Shown piece after piece: positions 4,768 through 10,966 of a stretch of 10,966 nucleotides of DNA. Position numbers and translations under genes: made by a program. The stretch spans positions 2,122-13,087 of the forward strand of contig MEWF01000007.1 in NCBI GenBank assembly GCA_001773255.1, written 5' to 3'. The stretch is from a candidate division WWE3 bacterium RIFOXYC2_FULL_42_13. GTDB taxonomy: Bacteria; Patescibacteriota; WWE3; UBA101185; UBA10185. The notes under the pieces were generated by a model that made no database searches, was not told the DNA's origin, and saw only the letters and a program-made list of their open reading frames with translations. Numbering within the stretch: the stretch's first letter is position 1; each line of letters starts with the position of its first letter.

Positions 4768-5568
4768 TTAAAGCGTACGATATTGATCAAAAACCTCCGA
4801 AAAGTGAATAACGTCGCGGCACCAGGAACCATCCGAAGGCGGTGTATATACTTTCATTATCTCGCAGGGGTCTTCGATGCCCAGAGAATAGAATTTATCC
4901 GAAAAGTACTTGGATACTGTCTCAATTCCGCGTGCAAAATTATCGAAGGAACGGACATTATCTCCGTAAACTCCCCAACCCCAGGCGTTGTAGCTTTCCT
5001 GACCGCCAACCGTCGGTGTGTTTTTACCGCAGCTGGATTCTTTGAATGCTACAGAGGCCGCTAACCACCAGGGGATACCGTATTTGTCGGCTTCCTCCAC
5101 AAACTTACCTCCGAGTCCCTCCATTGGGCATTTATAAATGTTAAAGACGCCGTCGATCTTTTCCGCCCTCGAGTCTTTCGCGTTAACTTTCGAGACTGCA
5201 TACTCGTAAGTAAGGGGTTTCGAGGAATAAATATTGTAGCCACCTTCTTCTGTAAAAGAAACCTTTCGGGGGATGATTGATGCGCGGGCTGTAATACCGG
5301 TGATCATTATTAAAGATACCGCAAATCCCATGGCTGCATATTTTTGTACGGGCAAGGCCAAAGTGAGACGGTTTACTCTCGTGCCAATTTTTTTGAATAT
5401 GTTTTCATTTGGCGCTATTGAGCGTTCAAGATAAATAGTGTTTTCTTCCATCAAAGAGCTTATAGAATCAAGACTTTTTTCTTTGGAAAAAGAAGCATCT
5501 ACAGTTGGAATGTTTAGCGGGCGAAGAGTTCTTCCTTCTTTTGTAAAAAATTTGGGGTAACTGCTCAT
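4768..5568 (-). CDS. Membrane-anchored lysozyme-fold protein (long paralogue)
   Basis: The protein has 266 residues. An N-terminal region of about 75 residues, probably cytoplasmic, precedes a single membrane segment (about 78-97, AAMGFAVSLIMITGITARA). The C-terminal domain (about 147-263) is homologous to the neighbouring 190-residue protein. E177 lies in F-K-E-S-S-C-G-K, and the cleft motif is S-Y-N194-A-W-G-W-G-V-Y-G, followed by Y-T-P-P. The extra cysteines C147, C180, C235 and C250 suggest disulfides in an extracytoplasmic domain. The two genes are tandem paralogues on one strand, 66 bp apart, each with its own membrane anchor. Substrate and activity are not provable here. A weak -10 (GAGAAT) lies 6 nt before the ATG and there is no Shine-Dalgarno. 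The gene follows the decarboxylase gene by 64 bp and may share its transcript. Confidence 0.72.
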   Translation of the reverse strand: MSSYPKFFTKEGRTLRPLNIPTVDASFSKEKSLDSISSLMEENTIYLERSIAPNENIFKKIGTRVNRLTLALPVQKYAAMGFAVSLIMITGITARASIIPRKVSFTEEGGYNIYSSKPLTYEYAVSKVNAKDSRAEKIDGVFNIYKCPMEGLGGKFVEEADKYGIPWWLAASVAFKESSCGKNTPTVGGQESYNAWGWGVYGDNVRSFDNFARGIETVSKYFSDKFYSLGIEDPCEIMKVYTPPSDGSWCRDVIHFSEVFDQYRTL

Positions 5569-5632
5569 ATTTCTATTCTCAAAAAGGATAACACAAAAAC
5601 TTCAATGTGCGCAAACGATATTTCTAATTAAA

Positions 5633-6574
5633 TTAGGAAATTACCGACTTAAAATATTCTATTGTTTGTTTTAAACCGTCAGCTAATATTACTGTCGGTT
5701 CCCATTTTAGTTTTTCTTTTGCCAGTGTGATGTCAGGTTTTCTTTTCATCGGGTCATCGACGGGTAACGGTTTATGAATAATTTCCGATTTCGAACCTGT
5801 TAGTTCAACAACTTTTTCGGCAAGTTCAATCATTGTAAATTCTCCTGGATTGCCAATGTTAACCGGTCCTGTAAAGTCTTCGGTGTTCATCATTCTGTAC
5901 ATGCCTTCTATGAGATCTGAAACAAAGCAAAACGATCTCGTTTGTTTTCCGTCTCCGTAAATCTGAATCGGTTCGTTTCTTAAAGCCTGCAAAATAAAAT
6001 TCGACACTACCCTACCGTCGTTTTGTGCCATACGCGGTCCGTAGGTGTTAAATATTCTGATTACTCTTATTTCTAAATTATGCTGGCGTCGATAGTCGAA
6101 AAATAAAGTCTCAGCTACCCTTTTTCCTTCGTCGTAGCAGGCTCTCGGACCGATTGTATTTACGTTACCTCTGTAGGATTCTTTTTGAGGGTGTTCAAGA
6201 GGATCTCCGTATATTTCCGATGTCGAGGCTTGCAAAATTCTTGCCTTGTGTGTTTTAGCAAGTCCCAACATATTTATAACGCCGATCGTGTTGGCTTTAA
6301 TAGTTCGTACCGGATTGAATTGGTAATGAATCGGTGACGCGGGACAGGCAAGGTTATATATTTGGTCAATGATTGTGTCTTCAATATATAACGGAGCTAT
6401 AATGTCGTGGTTAATAAATCTGAAGTTCGGATTATCAAGGAGATGTTCGATATTTTTCTTATCTCCCGTAAAAAGATTATCTACGCAAATAACCTTTTCG
6501 CCTTTGTTAATTAGATAATCGCAAAGATGACTTCCTAAAAATCCTGCTCCGCCTGTTACTAAAACTGTTTTCAT
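5633..6574 (-). CDS. uxs: UDP-glucuronate decarboxylase (UDP-xylose synthase)
   Basis: This 313-residue short-chain dehydrogenase/reductase-family enzyme converts UDP-glucuronate to UDP-xylose and CO2 with bound NAD. Visible are the Rossmann motif T-G-G-A-G-F-L-G (7-14) and V-D-N-L-F-T-G after the second strand. The decarboxylase signature N-L-A-C-P-A-S-P-I-H-Y-Q (74-85) is present, as are S-T-S-E120-I-Y-G-D-P and the catalytic Y147-x3-K151 in C-Y-D-E-G-K-R. Also present are R-I-F-N-T-Y-G-P-R-M and G-D-G-K-Q-T-R213-S-F. The Glu and Arg positions separate UXS-type decarboxylases from ordinary epimerases. The length is typical for bacterial enzymes. It starts 13 bp after the 2H phosphoesterase stop, so the two probably form an operon. 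It would supply a sugar donor for surface glycans, in line with the glycosyltransferase genes further right. Confidence 0.92.
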   Translation of the reverse strand: MKTVLVTGGAGFLGSHLCDYLINKGEKVICVDNLFTGDKKNIEHLLDNPNFRFINHDIIAPLYIEDTIIDQIYNLACPASPIHYQFNPVRTIKANTIGVINMLGLAKTHKARILQASTSEIYGDPLEHPQKESYRGNVNTIGPRACYDEGKRVAETLFFDYRRQHNLEIRVIRIFNTYGPRMAQNDGRVVSNFILQALRNEPIQIYGDGKQTRSFCFVSDLIEGMYRMMNTEDFTGPVNIGNPGEFTMIELAEKVVELTGSKSEIIHKPLPVDDPMKRKPDITLAKEKLKWEPTVILADGLKQTIEYFKSVIS

Positions 6575-6581
6575 AAAGTTT

Positions 6582-6587
6582 ATAATA
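6582..6587 (-). promoter_or_regulatory. Possible internal leaderless -10 for the decarboxylase
   Basis: TATTAT on the minus strand lies 7 nt before the decarboxylase ATG, directly after the upstream stop codon. No Shine-Dalgarno is present. The spacing matches other leaderless-type starts in the window, but the -35 is poor and the gene may instead be read from the upstream promoter. Confidence 0.3.
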
Positions 6588-7094
6588 TCACGTCAGGCTA
6601 ATGGTTGAGAGAGTTTTGTATTCTGTGCTTTCTTTCGTTTGCACGGATTCGAGTAGGGTTAGTGCCGTGGCTGTAAATTGCCACTGAACAGCAACTTCCG
6701 GAATGTGTAATTCAAGTGCTACATGTTTAGCTAAAGTCATGTGCATTAAATATTTCCTTTCATCTTTGGGCCGGTTAAAAGACGTGCGCAGGTCTTCGAT
6801 AAGTAGTGTTAGGAATTCAGATTTTCTTCCAACCGCCCATAATATATTTTTTGGTTTAAAGAACGTTACGGATGTAAATGTAAGGGGCACCGAAGGCCGT
6901 GCTATTTTCAGGGTATTAAATATTTCAAGATCTTTTTCGTAATTTCCCGGTTTCCATGGTGGAAGAAGTGTGACGTGAAGGTTTTGCAACGGTACCCAGT
7001 GGACAGGTAAAAAGGCCAGCTGGTCCTGCATAGATTGGACGTTTTTTATGATGTAGTCGTCGGGTTTTATTCCTATAAATATACGGCGTGGCAT
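6588..7094 (-). CDS. 2H phosphoesterase (LigT/ThpR-like RNA 2',3'-cyclic phosphodiesterase family)
   Basis: The 168-residue protein has two H-x-T motifs about 78 residues apart, H40-V-T42-L and H118-M-T120-L, each at the end of a beta strand, as in the 2H phosphoesterase superfamily. The W-V-P-L-Q-N-L-H-V-T-L context is characteristic of the 2'-5' RNA ligase/ThpR branch, which opens 2',3'-cyclic phosphates on RNA or related nucleotides. The length is in the family range. The physiological substrate is unknown. It heads a minus-strand unit with the UDP-glucuronate decarboxylase 13 bp downstream, a pairing with no evident biochemical link. A -10 TATACT (7102-7107) is 7 nt before the ATG and there is no Shine-Dalgarno. 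Confidence 0.85.
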   Translation of the reverse strand: MPRRIFIGIKPDDYIIKNVQSMQDQLAFLPVHWVPLQNLHVTLLPPWKPGNYEKDLEIFNTLKIARPSVPLTFTSVTFFKPKNILWAVGRKSEFLTLLIEDLRTSFNRPKDERKYLMHMTLAKHVALELHIPEVAVQWQFTATALTLLESVQTKESTEYKTLSTISLT

Positions 7095-7101
7095 TAAGTT
7101 A

Positions 7102-7107
7102 AGTATA
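7102..7107 (-). promoter_or_regulatory. -10 box for a leaderless transcript of the 2H phosphoesterase
   Basis: TATACT on the minus strand is followed by 7 nt (TAACTTA) and the ATG at 7094, without room for a Shine-Dalgarno. The -35 region is weak. Confidence 0.45.
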
Positions 7108-7138
7108 AAACACTTTCTGTTTTAAGAGGAAACGGGAT

Positions 7139-7167
7139 TTGCGCAAACATCTAATTCAATGTATAAA
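7139..7167 (+). promoter_or_regulatory. Possible promoter of the small plus-strand gene
   Basis: TTGCGC (7139-7144) and TATAAA (7162-7167) are separated by 17 bp on the plus strand, about 48 bp before the GTG start at 7216. The -10 is good and the -35 poor. Confidence 0.4.
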
Positions 7168-7215
7168 ACTAACAACCGATAATCTAAAGGAGAGACGCAG
7201 GTAAAAGGAGGAACT

Positions 7216-7563
7216 GTGGATGCAGCTGAGTTCGAACATATTTTACTGGGTTTAAGAAGCGGAGATGAAGTTACGTTTGTTTTCCAGGGAAAGATACATT
7301 GGGCAACAAGATTTTTGGCACTTTTCAATACTTCGCCGAAACCGTTTAGCATTATGCCGGGACAGCGTATTGACTTGGAAATTATCAACTTTTTTATGCT
7401 GAATAGCGCTGTTCATGTCAGCAGTTTTGCCGTGAAGTGTTCTGTTTTGACGGCGCTGATGAAATCGGGAATTAGTGTTGGTTGGATGGCTAAGTATATT
7501 CTGCCGCTTTTGGAAAGTTTTGAAGTGGTTAAAGCAGGTTTAGCAGGTTCGGATGATGAATGA
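7216..7563 (+). CDS. Hypothetical 115-residue protein with GTG start
   Basis: I do not recognise the family. The start is GTG 7216. A stop lies in frame at 7180-7182 and no ATG is available. AAAGGAGG (7204-7211), 4 nt upstream of the GTG, is a strong Shine-Dalgarno. A strong terminator follows the stop by 5 bp. The protein is soluble-looking: an acidic N-terminus (D-A-A-E-F-E-H), a strand-like segment V-T-F-V-F-Q-G-K-I-H-W-A (about 19-30), P-G-Q-R-I-D-L near 48-54, a hydrophobic middle and an acidic end (G-S-D-D-E). Gene signals before and after it on the same strand are the main reason to accept it. It stands alone between two minus-strand genes. Confidence 0.65.
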   Translation: MDAAEFEHILLGLRSGDEVTFVFQGKIHWATRFLALFNTSPKPFSIMPGQRIDLEIINFFMLNSAVHVSSFAVKCSVLTALMKSGISVGWMAKYILPLLESFEVVKAGLAGSDDE

Positions 7564-7568
7564 TTTTT

Positions 7569-7605
7569 AAGTCCTTTTCATTAGCTTTTGCTATGAGGAG
7601 GACTT
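7569..7605 (+). terminator. Intrinsic terminator of the small plus-strand gene
   Basis: AAGTCCTTTTCAT pairs with ATGAGGAGGACTT through 13 positions, two of them wobble pairs. The inner part pairs further (TAGC with GCTA, one bulged base) around a TTTT loop. TTTCTTT follows the stem. The T-run is on the plus-strand side only, so it terminates the gene ending at 7563. Confidence 0.8.
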
Positions 7606-7761
7606 TTTCTTTGGTCTAGGCAGTGTAATGAATACTGAATTTCTTCCCATTCGTTTGGAGTTTTATGAAAAACCGGAATTTATACAGGTTTGATGTGAGT
7701 TTGTTGGTGGAAAATTCGGAAAAACAGTTGATAGTAGCGTTTGTTCGATAAGCTTTTAAGT

Positions 7762-8034
7762 TTACTTGAGAGACCTAATGTATTCTTCTAACCCATCACT
7801 TTTTTTGCCATAGATCCTAAACAGGTGATTGATGTTTTTCAACACCTCCAAGATTTGCTCAACTTCCTGTTTCGTCAATTTCGCGTTACCCCTGAGTTTG
7901 TTCTCAAGTGTAGGTAACTGCAGTTCATTCATATAGTTGGCAACGTCAGCGTTAGTAACCCGGTCTTTTAAGAAGTACTCTAGTATTCGTGTTTTGTACT
8001 CTAGTTGGGTGTTTATAACTTGATTATAGCTCAA
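7762..8034 (-). CDS. Hypothetical 90-residue protein, start uncertain
   Basis: This is an unrecognised small soluble protein, rich in Lys, Glu, Leu and Asn and probably helical. A segment L-T-K-Q-E-V-E-Q-I-L-E-V-L-K-N-I-N-H-L (about 53-71) looks like an amphipathic helix. No motif of a known family is evident, although the size would suit a small DNA-binding or accessory protein. The only usable start near the open end is TTG 8032-8034. A stop lies six codons upstream (TAA), and the next in-frame Met is residue 35. A perfect minus-strand TATAAT (8039-8044) is just 4 nt before this TTG. It is divergent from the glycosyltransferase operon with 37 bp between the starts, so the two promoters overlap. 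Confidence 0.5.
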   Translation of the reverse strand: MSYNQVINTQLEYKTRILEYFLKDRVTNADVANYMNELQLPTLENKLRGNAKLTKQEVEQILEVLKNINHLFRIYGKKSDGLEEYIRSLK

Positions 8035-8038
8035 CGGG

Positions 8039-8065
8039 ATTATAATTTAACCACTTTGCTATAAT
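8039..8065. promoter_or_regulatory. Divergent -10 boxes between the 90-residue gene and the glycan operon
   Basis: A plus-strand TATAAT (8060-8065) lies exactly 6 nt before the glycosyltransferase ATG at 8072, implying a leaderless mRNA. A minus-strand TATAAT (8039-8044) faces the other way, 4 nt before TTG 8034. Neither has a clear -35. Because the two would share about 30 bp, use of one may exclude the other. Confidence 0.55.
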
Positions 8066-8071
8066 GGCAAT

Positions 8072-9412
8072 ATGAAAATAGCTTTAATTTCAGCTAGAAT
8101 CGATCCCTTTATATCACCCGTGGATATGAATGGTGGCTGCGTTTTGGTTAGAAATTATATTAAGTCTTTGCACAGATTAGGTCACGATATTCATGTGTTT
8201 ACCCGCTTAGACACCGAGAACGAAAGTAATACCGAAAGACAAAACACTAAAGCTAAATTGCAGAAAGAGGCAGGTGTAGGAAAAGTAGAAGTAAATAATA
8301 GGTTAACTATATACAGACTTCCATACAACCCAATGAACGAAAATAGCAAAACATGGAAATTTCAAGTGGAGGAGTCAGCGTCTTTCCTAAAAAATACACA
8401 AAAGTATATAGAAAAGGAGAATTTTGATATTTTCCATTACTTCCACCTTTTATCCCTAGCAGGTTGGAGTAACCTTTGTGGGCGTATCCCTTTCTTAGAA
8501 AAAAGTACATTTAGCCCATTGTTGATTAGCGCGGGACGAAAATTTGAATACCTTGAGGATGACCGAATAGCTTTTGAAAAGGAAGTAATAGAATCTATGC
8601 CAATTATTAGTTGCCAGTCGTCAGGTGAATTAGAAGCAATTGTTCGAGAATATGGAATAGATCGTGCTAGGTTAATACAAGTACCACTCGGTGTAGACAC
8701 AACGATTTTTTATCCAAAGAGTGATTTTCAAGTCACAGAACAATCCGACAAACGCATATTAATCAGTCCTAATACTTTGAAACGTCAGAAAAAACAACTT
8801 GAAGTAGTAGATATTGTCGCGTATCTAAAAAGCAGGGGGCATAGACTAGTCACAATATTTATTGGCAGGATTCGTGAGCAAGAGTATTTCGAACAGATTG
8901 TTAACAAAATTAAACACCTTAACATGTCAATTAAAGTAATCGACGCAATTCCAACCCGTGCTTCGCTGTTATCCGTTGAGGAAAATTTTGTTTACATACC
9001 TGGAAAAAAAGAAAAAGAGCTAGCCGAGCTGATTAGAAGTTCCGATATTTCTGTATTTCCTTCAACTGACGAAGGCTTCGGGTTACTAAATTTAGATTGC
9101 ATGGCGTGCGGAACACTGCCTATATGCACCAAACTTAGTGCCTACAAGGACTATTTGGTAAATGGTGAGAACGCTATTGCAATTGATGTAGAGAGTACTT
9201 GGCAAGATTTTGCCCTAGAACTCGACAGTTTATTGCCCGATACAGAACGACTAATAAAACTATCAAAGATTGCAGCAAATAGTGCACAAAACTTTTCGTG
9301 GGATAACTTAATTAAGAAGCAATTGTTTGTATATAATCAACTATACGACAATGCCAAAATAATCACTACCAACTACAAAGGTATTAATTGGATCAATCTA
9401 AATGACCAGTGA
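8072..9412 (+). CDS. GT4-family glycosyltransferase
   Basis: This 446-residue GT-B-fold protein would transfer a sugar from a nucleotide donor in surface glycan assembly. The N-terminal half has the acceptor-side Rossmann start M-K-I-A-L-I-S-A-R-I-D-P and N-G-G-C-V-L-V-R-N-Y-I-K-S-L-H-R-L-G-H-D (about 20-39), typical of GT4. The C-terminal donor domain has I-S-P-N-T-L-K-R-Q-K-K-Q-L-E-V-V (about 231-246) and S-D-I-S-V-F-P-S-T-D-E-G-F-G-L-L-N-L-D-C-M-A-C-G. In this E-x7-E motif the first Glu is E334, but the second position is Asp (D342). The length is normal for the family. Donor and acceptor cannot be named. Its stop overlaps the kinase start by 11 bp. Confidence 0.88.
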   Translation: MKIALISARIDPFISPVDMNGGCVLVRNYIKSLHRLGHDIHVFTRLDTENESNTERQNTKAKLQKEAGVGKVEVNNRLTIYRLPYNPMNENSKTWKFQVEESASFLKNTQKYIEKENFDIFHYFHLLSLAGWSNLCGRIPFLEKSTFSPLLISAGRKFEYLEDDRIAFEKEVIESMPIISCQSSGELEAIVREYGIDRARLIQVPLGVDTTIFYPKSDFQVTEQSDKRILISPNTLKRQKKQLEVVDIVAYLKSRGHRLVTIFIGRIREQEYFEQIVNKIKHLNMSIKVIDAIPTRASLLSVEENFVYIPGKKEKELAELIRSSDISVFPSTDEGFGLLNLDCMACGTLPICTKLSAYKDYLVNGENAIAIDVESTWQDFALELDSLLPDTERLIKLSKIAANSAQNFSWDNLIKKQLFVYNQLYDNAKIITTNYKGINWINLNDQ

Positions 9413-10277
9413 TGATGTAATAATAAAGAAAACAGACAAAACAGATGCGGTGCTCTTGTTCTCAGACACCGCAGTTTATAAGATATTCACAACTAAAATA
9501 GTAGACAAGGGAGTTTTAGATGATCTTATTCGGCTAGATAAGCTGTCAAATCGGCATCCTGTTTGTACCGGCATTACGGCTATCGCAGATACACCATTTA
9601 TTAAAGAAGATGTAGATAGTAATTCTCTAGTGATTGTTATGCGTAGACTACCGGACGATGGTTGTTTGCTTAAACTAATCAGTCAGGATGCTTTTGGAAG
9701 CGACGGTGTTAAACGGCTTGCAAGTTTTATCTATGAATTCCATACCAAAACGCTGGTAATTGATGCGAAGAAGTCTTATTTGTGGGACCGTTTACAGTCA
9801 GATTTGGATATGGTTAAACCACTGGTGGGGGCATCTCCGATTGTGTATAGATTCTATTTAGATACTCTTTCTTTACTTGAAGCCAATAAAAGTCAAGTAC
9901 TGGAACGTCCGAAACTGCATAGGATAGTCGAGGGGCACGGTGACCTAAATCTGGGGCATCTGTACCTCGAAGATGAAACGTTTTGCTTTATTGACTTCTC
10001 ACATAAAAGAAAATATAGAATTGATGACGTATCTAGAGACCTGGGGGGAGTAGCTTTAAGTATGATAGAAAACGATAGATATGACTTTGCATGCGAATTG
10101 ATTAAAGAATATGCAGCCATCTCCGCAGACGAGGCGCTTCAATCTATCACGGCTTTACAAATGAGGAAAAAGCTATTACTCAACTATTACATATATTCTG
10201 GAGGTTACTCACCGGAACACTGTGCGCGTGAGTCGGTAGAAAAAATAATTAGTACAATTACGAATTGGAAGTTATGA
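9402..10277 (+). CDS. APH-fold kinase, COG2187-like
   Basis: The 291-residue protein has the aminoglycoside/choline kinase fold and most resembles the kinase-like domain of COG2187 proteins. An N-lobe lysine lies in A-V-Y-K27-I-F, and a hinge segment reads V-M-R-R-L-P-D-D (79-86). The catalytic loop is G-H179-G-D181-L-N-L-G-H186-L-Y, and the metal-binding Asp is F-I-D198-F. A following R-I-D-D-V-S-R-D-L-G fits the family. In family members the loop usually reads H-G-D-L-H-L-G-N, so the His and Asn are exchanged here. Position 186, normally a magnesium-binding Asn, is His. It overlaps both neighbouring GT4 genes, so it probably phosphorylates a sugar, glycan or lipid intermediate of that pathway. 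Antibiotic resistance is not implied. Confidence 0.8.
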   Translation: MTSDDVIIKKTDKTDAVLLFSDTAVYKIFTTKIVDKGVLDDLIRLDKLSNRHPVCTGITAIADTPFIKEDVDSNSLVIVMRRLPDDGCLLKLISQDAFGSDGVKRLASFIYEFHTKTLVIDAKKSYLWDRLQSDLDMVKPLVGASPIVYRFYLDTLSLLEANKSQVLERPKLHRIVEGHGDLNLGHLYLEDETFCFIDFSHKRKYRIDDVSRDLGGVALSMIENDRYDFACELIKEYAAISADEALQSITALQMRKKLLLNYYIYSGGYSPEHCARESVEKIISTITNWKL

Positions 10278-10966
10278 GGATACTAGAAATATCGTCTTTA
10301 CAAGAAACAACCCCGCCCTCAGGTTATGGTGGTACTGAGCGTTTTGTACACTATCTATCAGACGCCCTGGTGTCTTTTGGCAACGAGGTTTTTGTTGTAT
10401 GTAAAGAAGGGTCTTTGGAGGGCAATTATAAGATAATTCCCGCTAGCGTTGATACATTAGTTTCTGTAGTTGATGAATTTTTAACGCAAAACAAAGTTGA
10501 TGTTGTACACGTCCACATTCAGAACCAATCCCTTATTGATTTATTAAAACGAATACAAATAAAAACTGTAATAACACTCCACAACAACATCCGGAAAAGC
10601 AGCGGGTGGATTGATATTATGAGAGACGCTCCCGGAAGCTTTTATTTTGCGACTATAAGCGAAAGCCAGAACGACCGCGTTAACGAAGCACTAGCTTATA
10701 GGGCAATAGAAACCCCTGACAACGGAATAATTAATTTAGGCTTTGGAACAAAACTTGAAGATTTATCTACAAAAGAACCTGGCTCTAAGGAGCATTTTTT
10801 GTATTTGGGTGTAATTGCACGTTATAAAGGTGTGTTAGATATTGTTAAAGAGTTCAGTATATTGAATGAACATCTTCTTATAGTTGGGCCGTGCAACAAC
10901 GACGCTGAACAGTCCTATTTAGATGAAATACTAAACTACTCATCAAGTTTTTCTAATATAACGTAC
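10274..10966 (+). CDS. GT4-family glycosyltransferase, 3' end outside the window
   Basis: The first 231 residues are present and open to the window edge. The N-terminus M-R-I-L-E-I-S-S-L-Q-E-T-T-P-P-S-G-Y-G-G-T-E-R-F-V, followed by H-Y-L-S-D-A-L, is the classic GT4 opening with the Y-G-G-T-E-R acceptor or nucleotide loop. V-D-V-V-H-V-H (about 79-85), T-L-H-N-N, T-I-S-E-S-Q and Y-L-G-V-I-A-R-Y-K-G (about 177-186) follow in the family order, the last opening the donor domain. The E-x7-E motif lies beyond the window. The ATG overlaps the kinase stop as ATGA (10274-10277), with a weak GGAAG upstream, so translation is likely coupled. Confidence 0.88.
   Translation, partial: MRILEISSLQETTPPSGYGGTERFVHYLSDALVSFGNEVFVVCKEGSLEGNYKIIPASVDTLVSVVDEFLTQNKVDVVHVHIQNQSLIDLLKRIQIKTVITLHNNIRKSSGWIDIMRDAPGSFYFATISESQNDRVNEALAYRAIETPDNGIINLGFGTKLEDLSTKEPGSKEHFLYLGVIARYKGVLDIVKEFSILNEHLLIVGPCNNDAEQSYLDEILNYSSSFSNITY

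Noticed and set aside
7122..7388. An 88-codon minus-strand ORF opposite the small plus-strand gene.
   Set aside because: It has no ribosome binding site or promoter. The plus-strand frame has GTG, Shine-Dalgarno and terminator, so this is its shadow.
7628..7693. A 21-codon plus-strand ORF (MNTEFLPIRLEFYEKPEFIQV is its translation, 21 residues with M) between the terminator and the 90-residue gene.
   Set aside because: It has no Shine-Dalgarno and no promoter after the terminator, and it is too short to support without homologues.

Overview
The window looks like part of an AT-rich bacterial genome. My best guess is a member of the Candidate Phyla Radiation (Patescibacteria, Microgenomates-like). 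This is inference, from the small membrane-anchored lysozyme-fold proteins with an N-P/A-F/W-G-W-G motif, the many genes whose ATG sits 6-7 nt after a -10 box (leaderless-type promoters), and the polysaccharide gene clusters. The standard genetic code fits: TGA ends several genes.

Left arm (1-3300, all genes on the minus strand). A YefM/Phd-type antitoxin and RelE/ParE-type toxin pair (380-634 and 125-373) has its promoter overlapped by two TGTACA boxes. Upstream of it in the same orientation lies a compact three-gene cassette. It holds a radical SAM/SPASM peptide maturase with an N-terminal PqqD-like recognition domain (1874-3217), an 81-residue peptide with 17 cysteines in a C-x-x, mostly Asp-Cys, repeat (1632-1877), and an unrecognised 273-residue protein (751-1572). 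Maturase and peptide share an ATGA overlap. A 14-bp hairpin with a U-tract separates the peptide from the third gene and buries that gene's ribosome binding site. This is a RiPP (ribosomally made, post-translationally modified peptide) locus and the most interesting part of the window.

Middle (3300-7110, minus strand). A tRNA-Leu(UAG) gene is preceded by a decayed second copy of its own 5' half. Then come a three-helix membrane protein, two paralogous membrane-anchored lysozyme-fold proteins ending at an intrinsic terminator, a UDP-glucuronate decarboxylase (UDP-xylose synthesis) and a 2H phosphoesterase.

Right arm (7200-10966). A small unknown plus-strand gene with its own ribosome binding site and terminator is followed by an unknown minus-strand gene. 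Divergent from the latter is an overlapping plus-strand operon of GT4 glycosyltransferase, APH-fold kinase (COG2187-like) and a second GT4 glycosyltransferase that runs off the window. With the decarboxylase this suggests cell-surface glycan synthesis.

The three RiPP genes and the small plus-strand gene carry strong Shine-Dalgarno sequences, while most other genes look leaderless. This contrast, with the tRNA on one side and toxin-antitoxin genes on the other, suggests the RiPP cassette was acquired horizontally.
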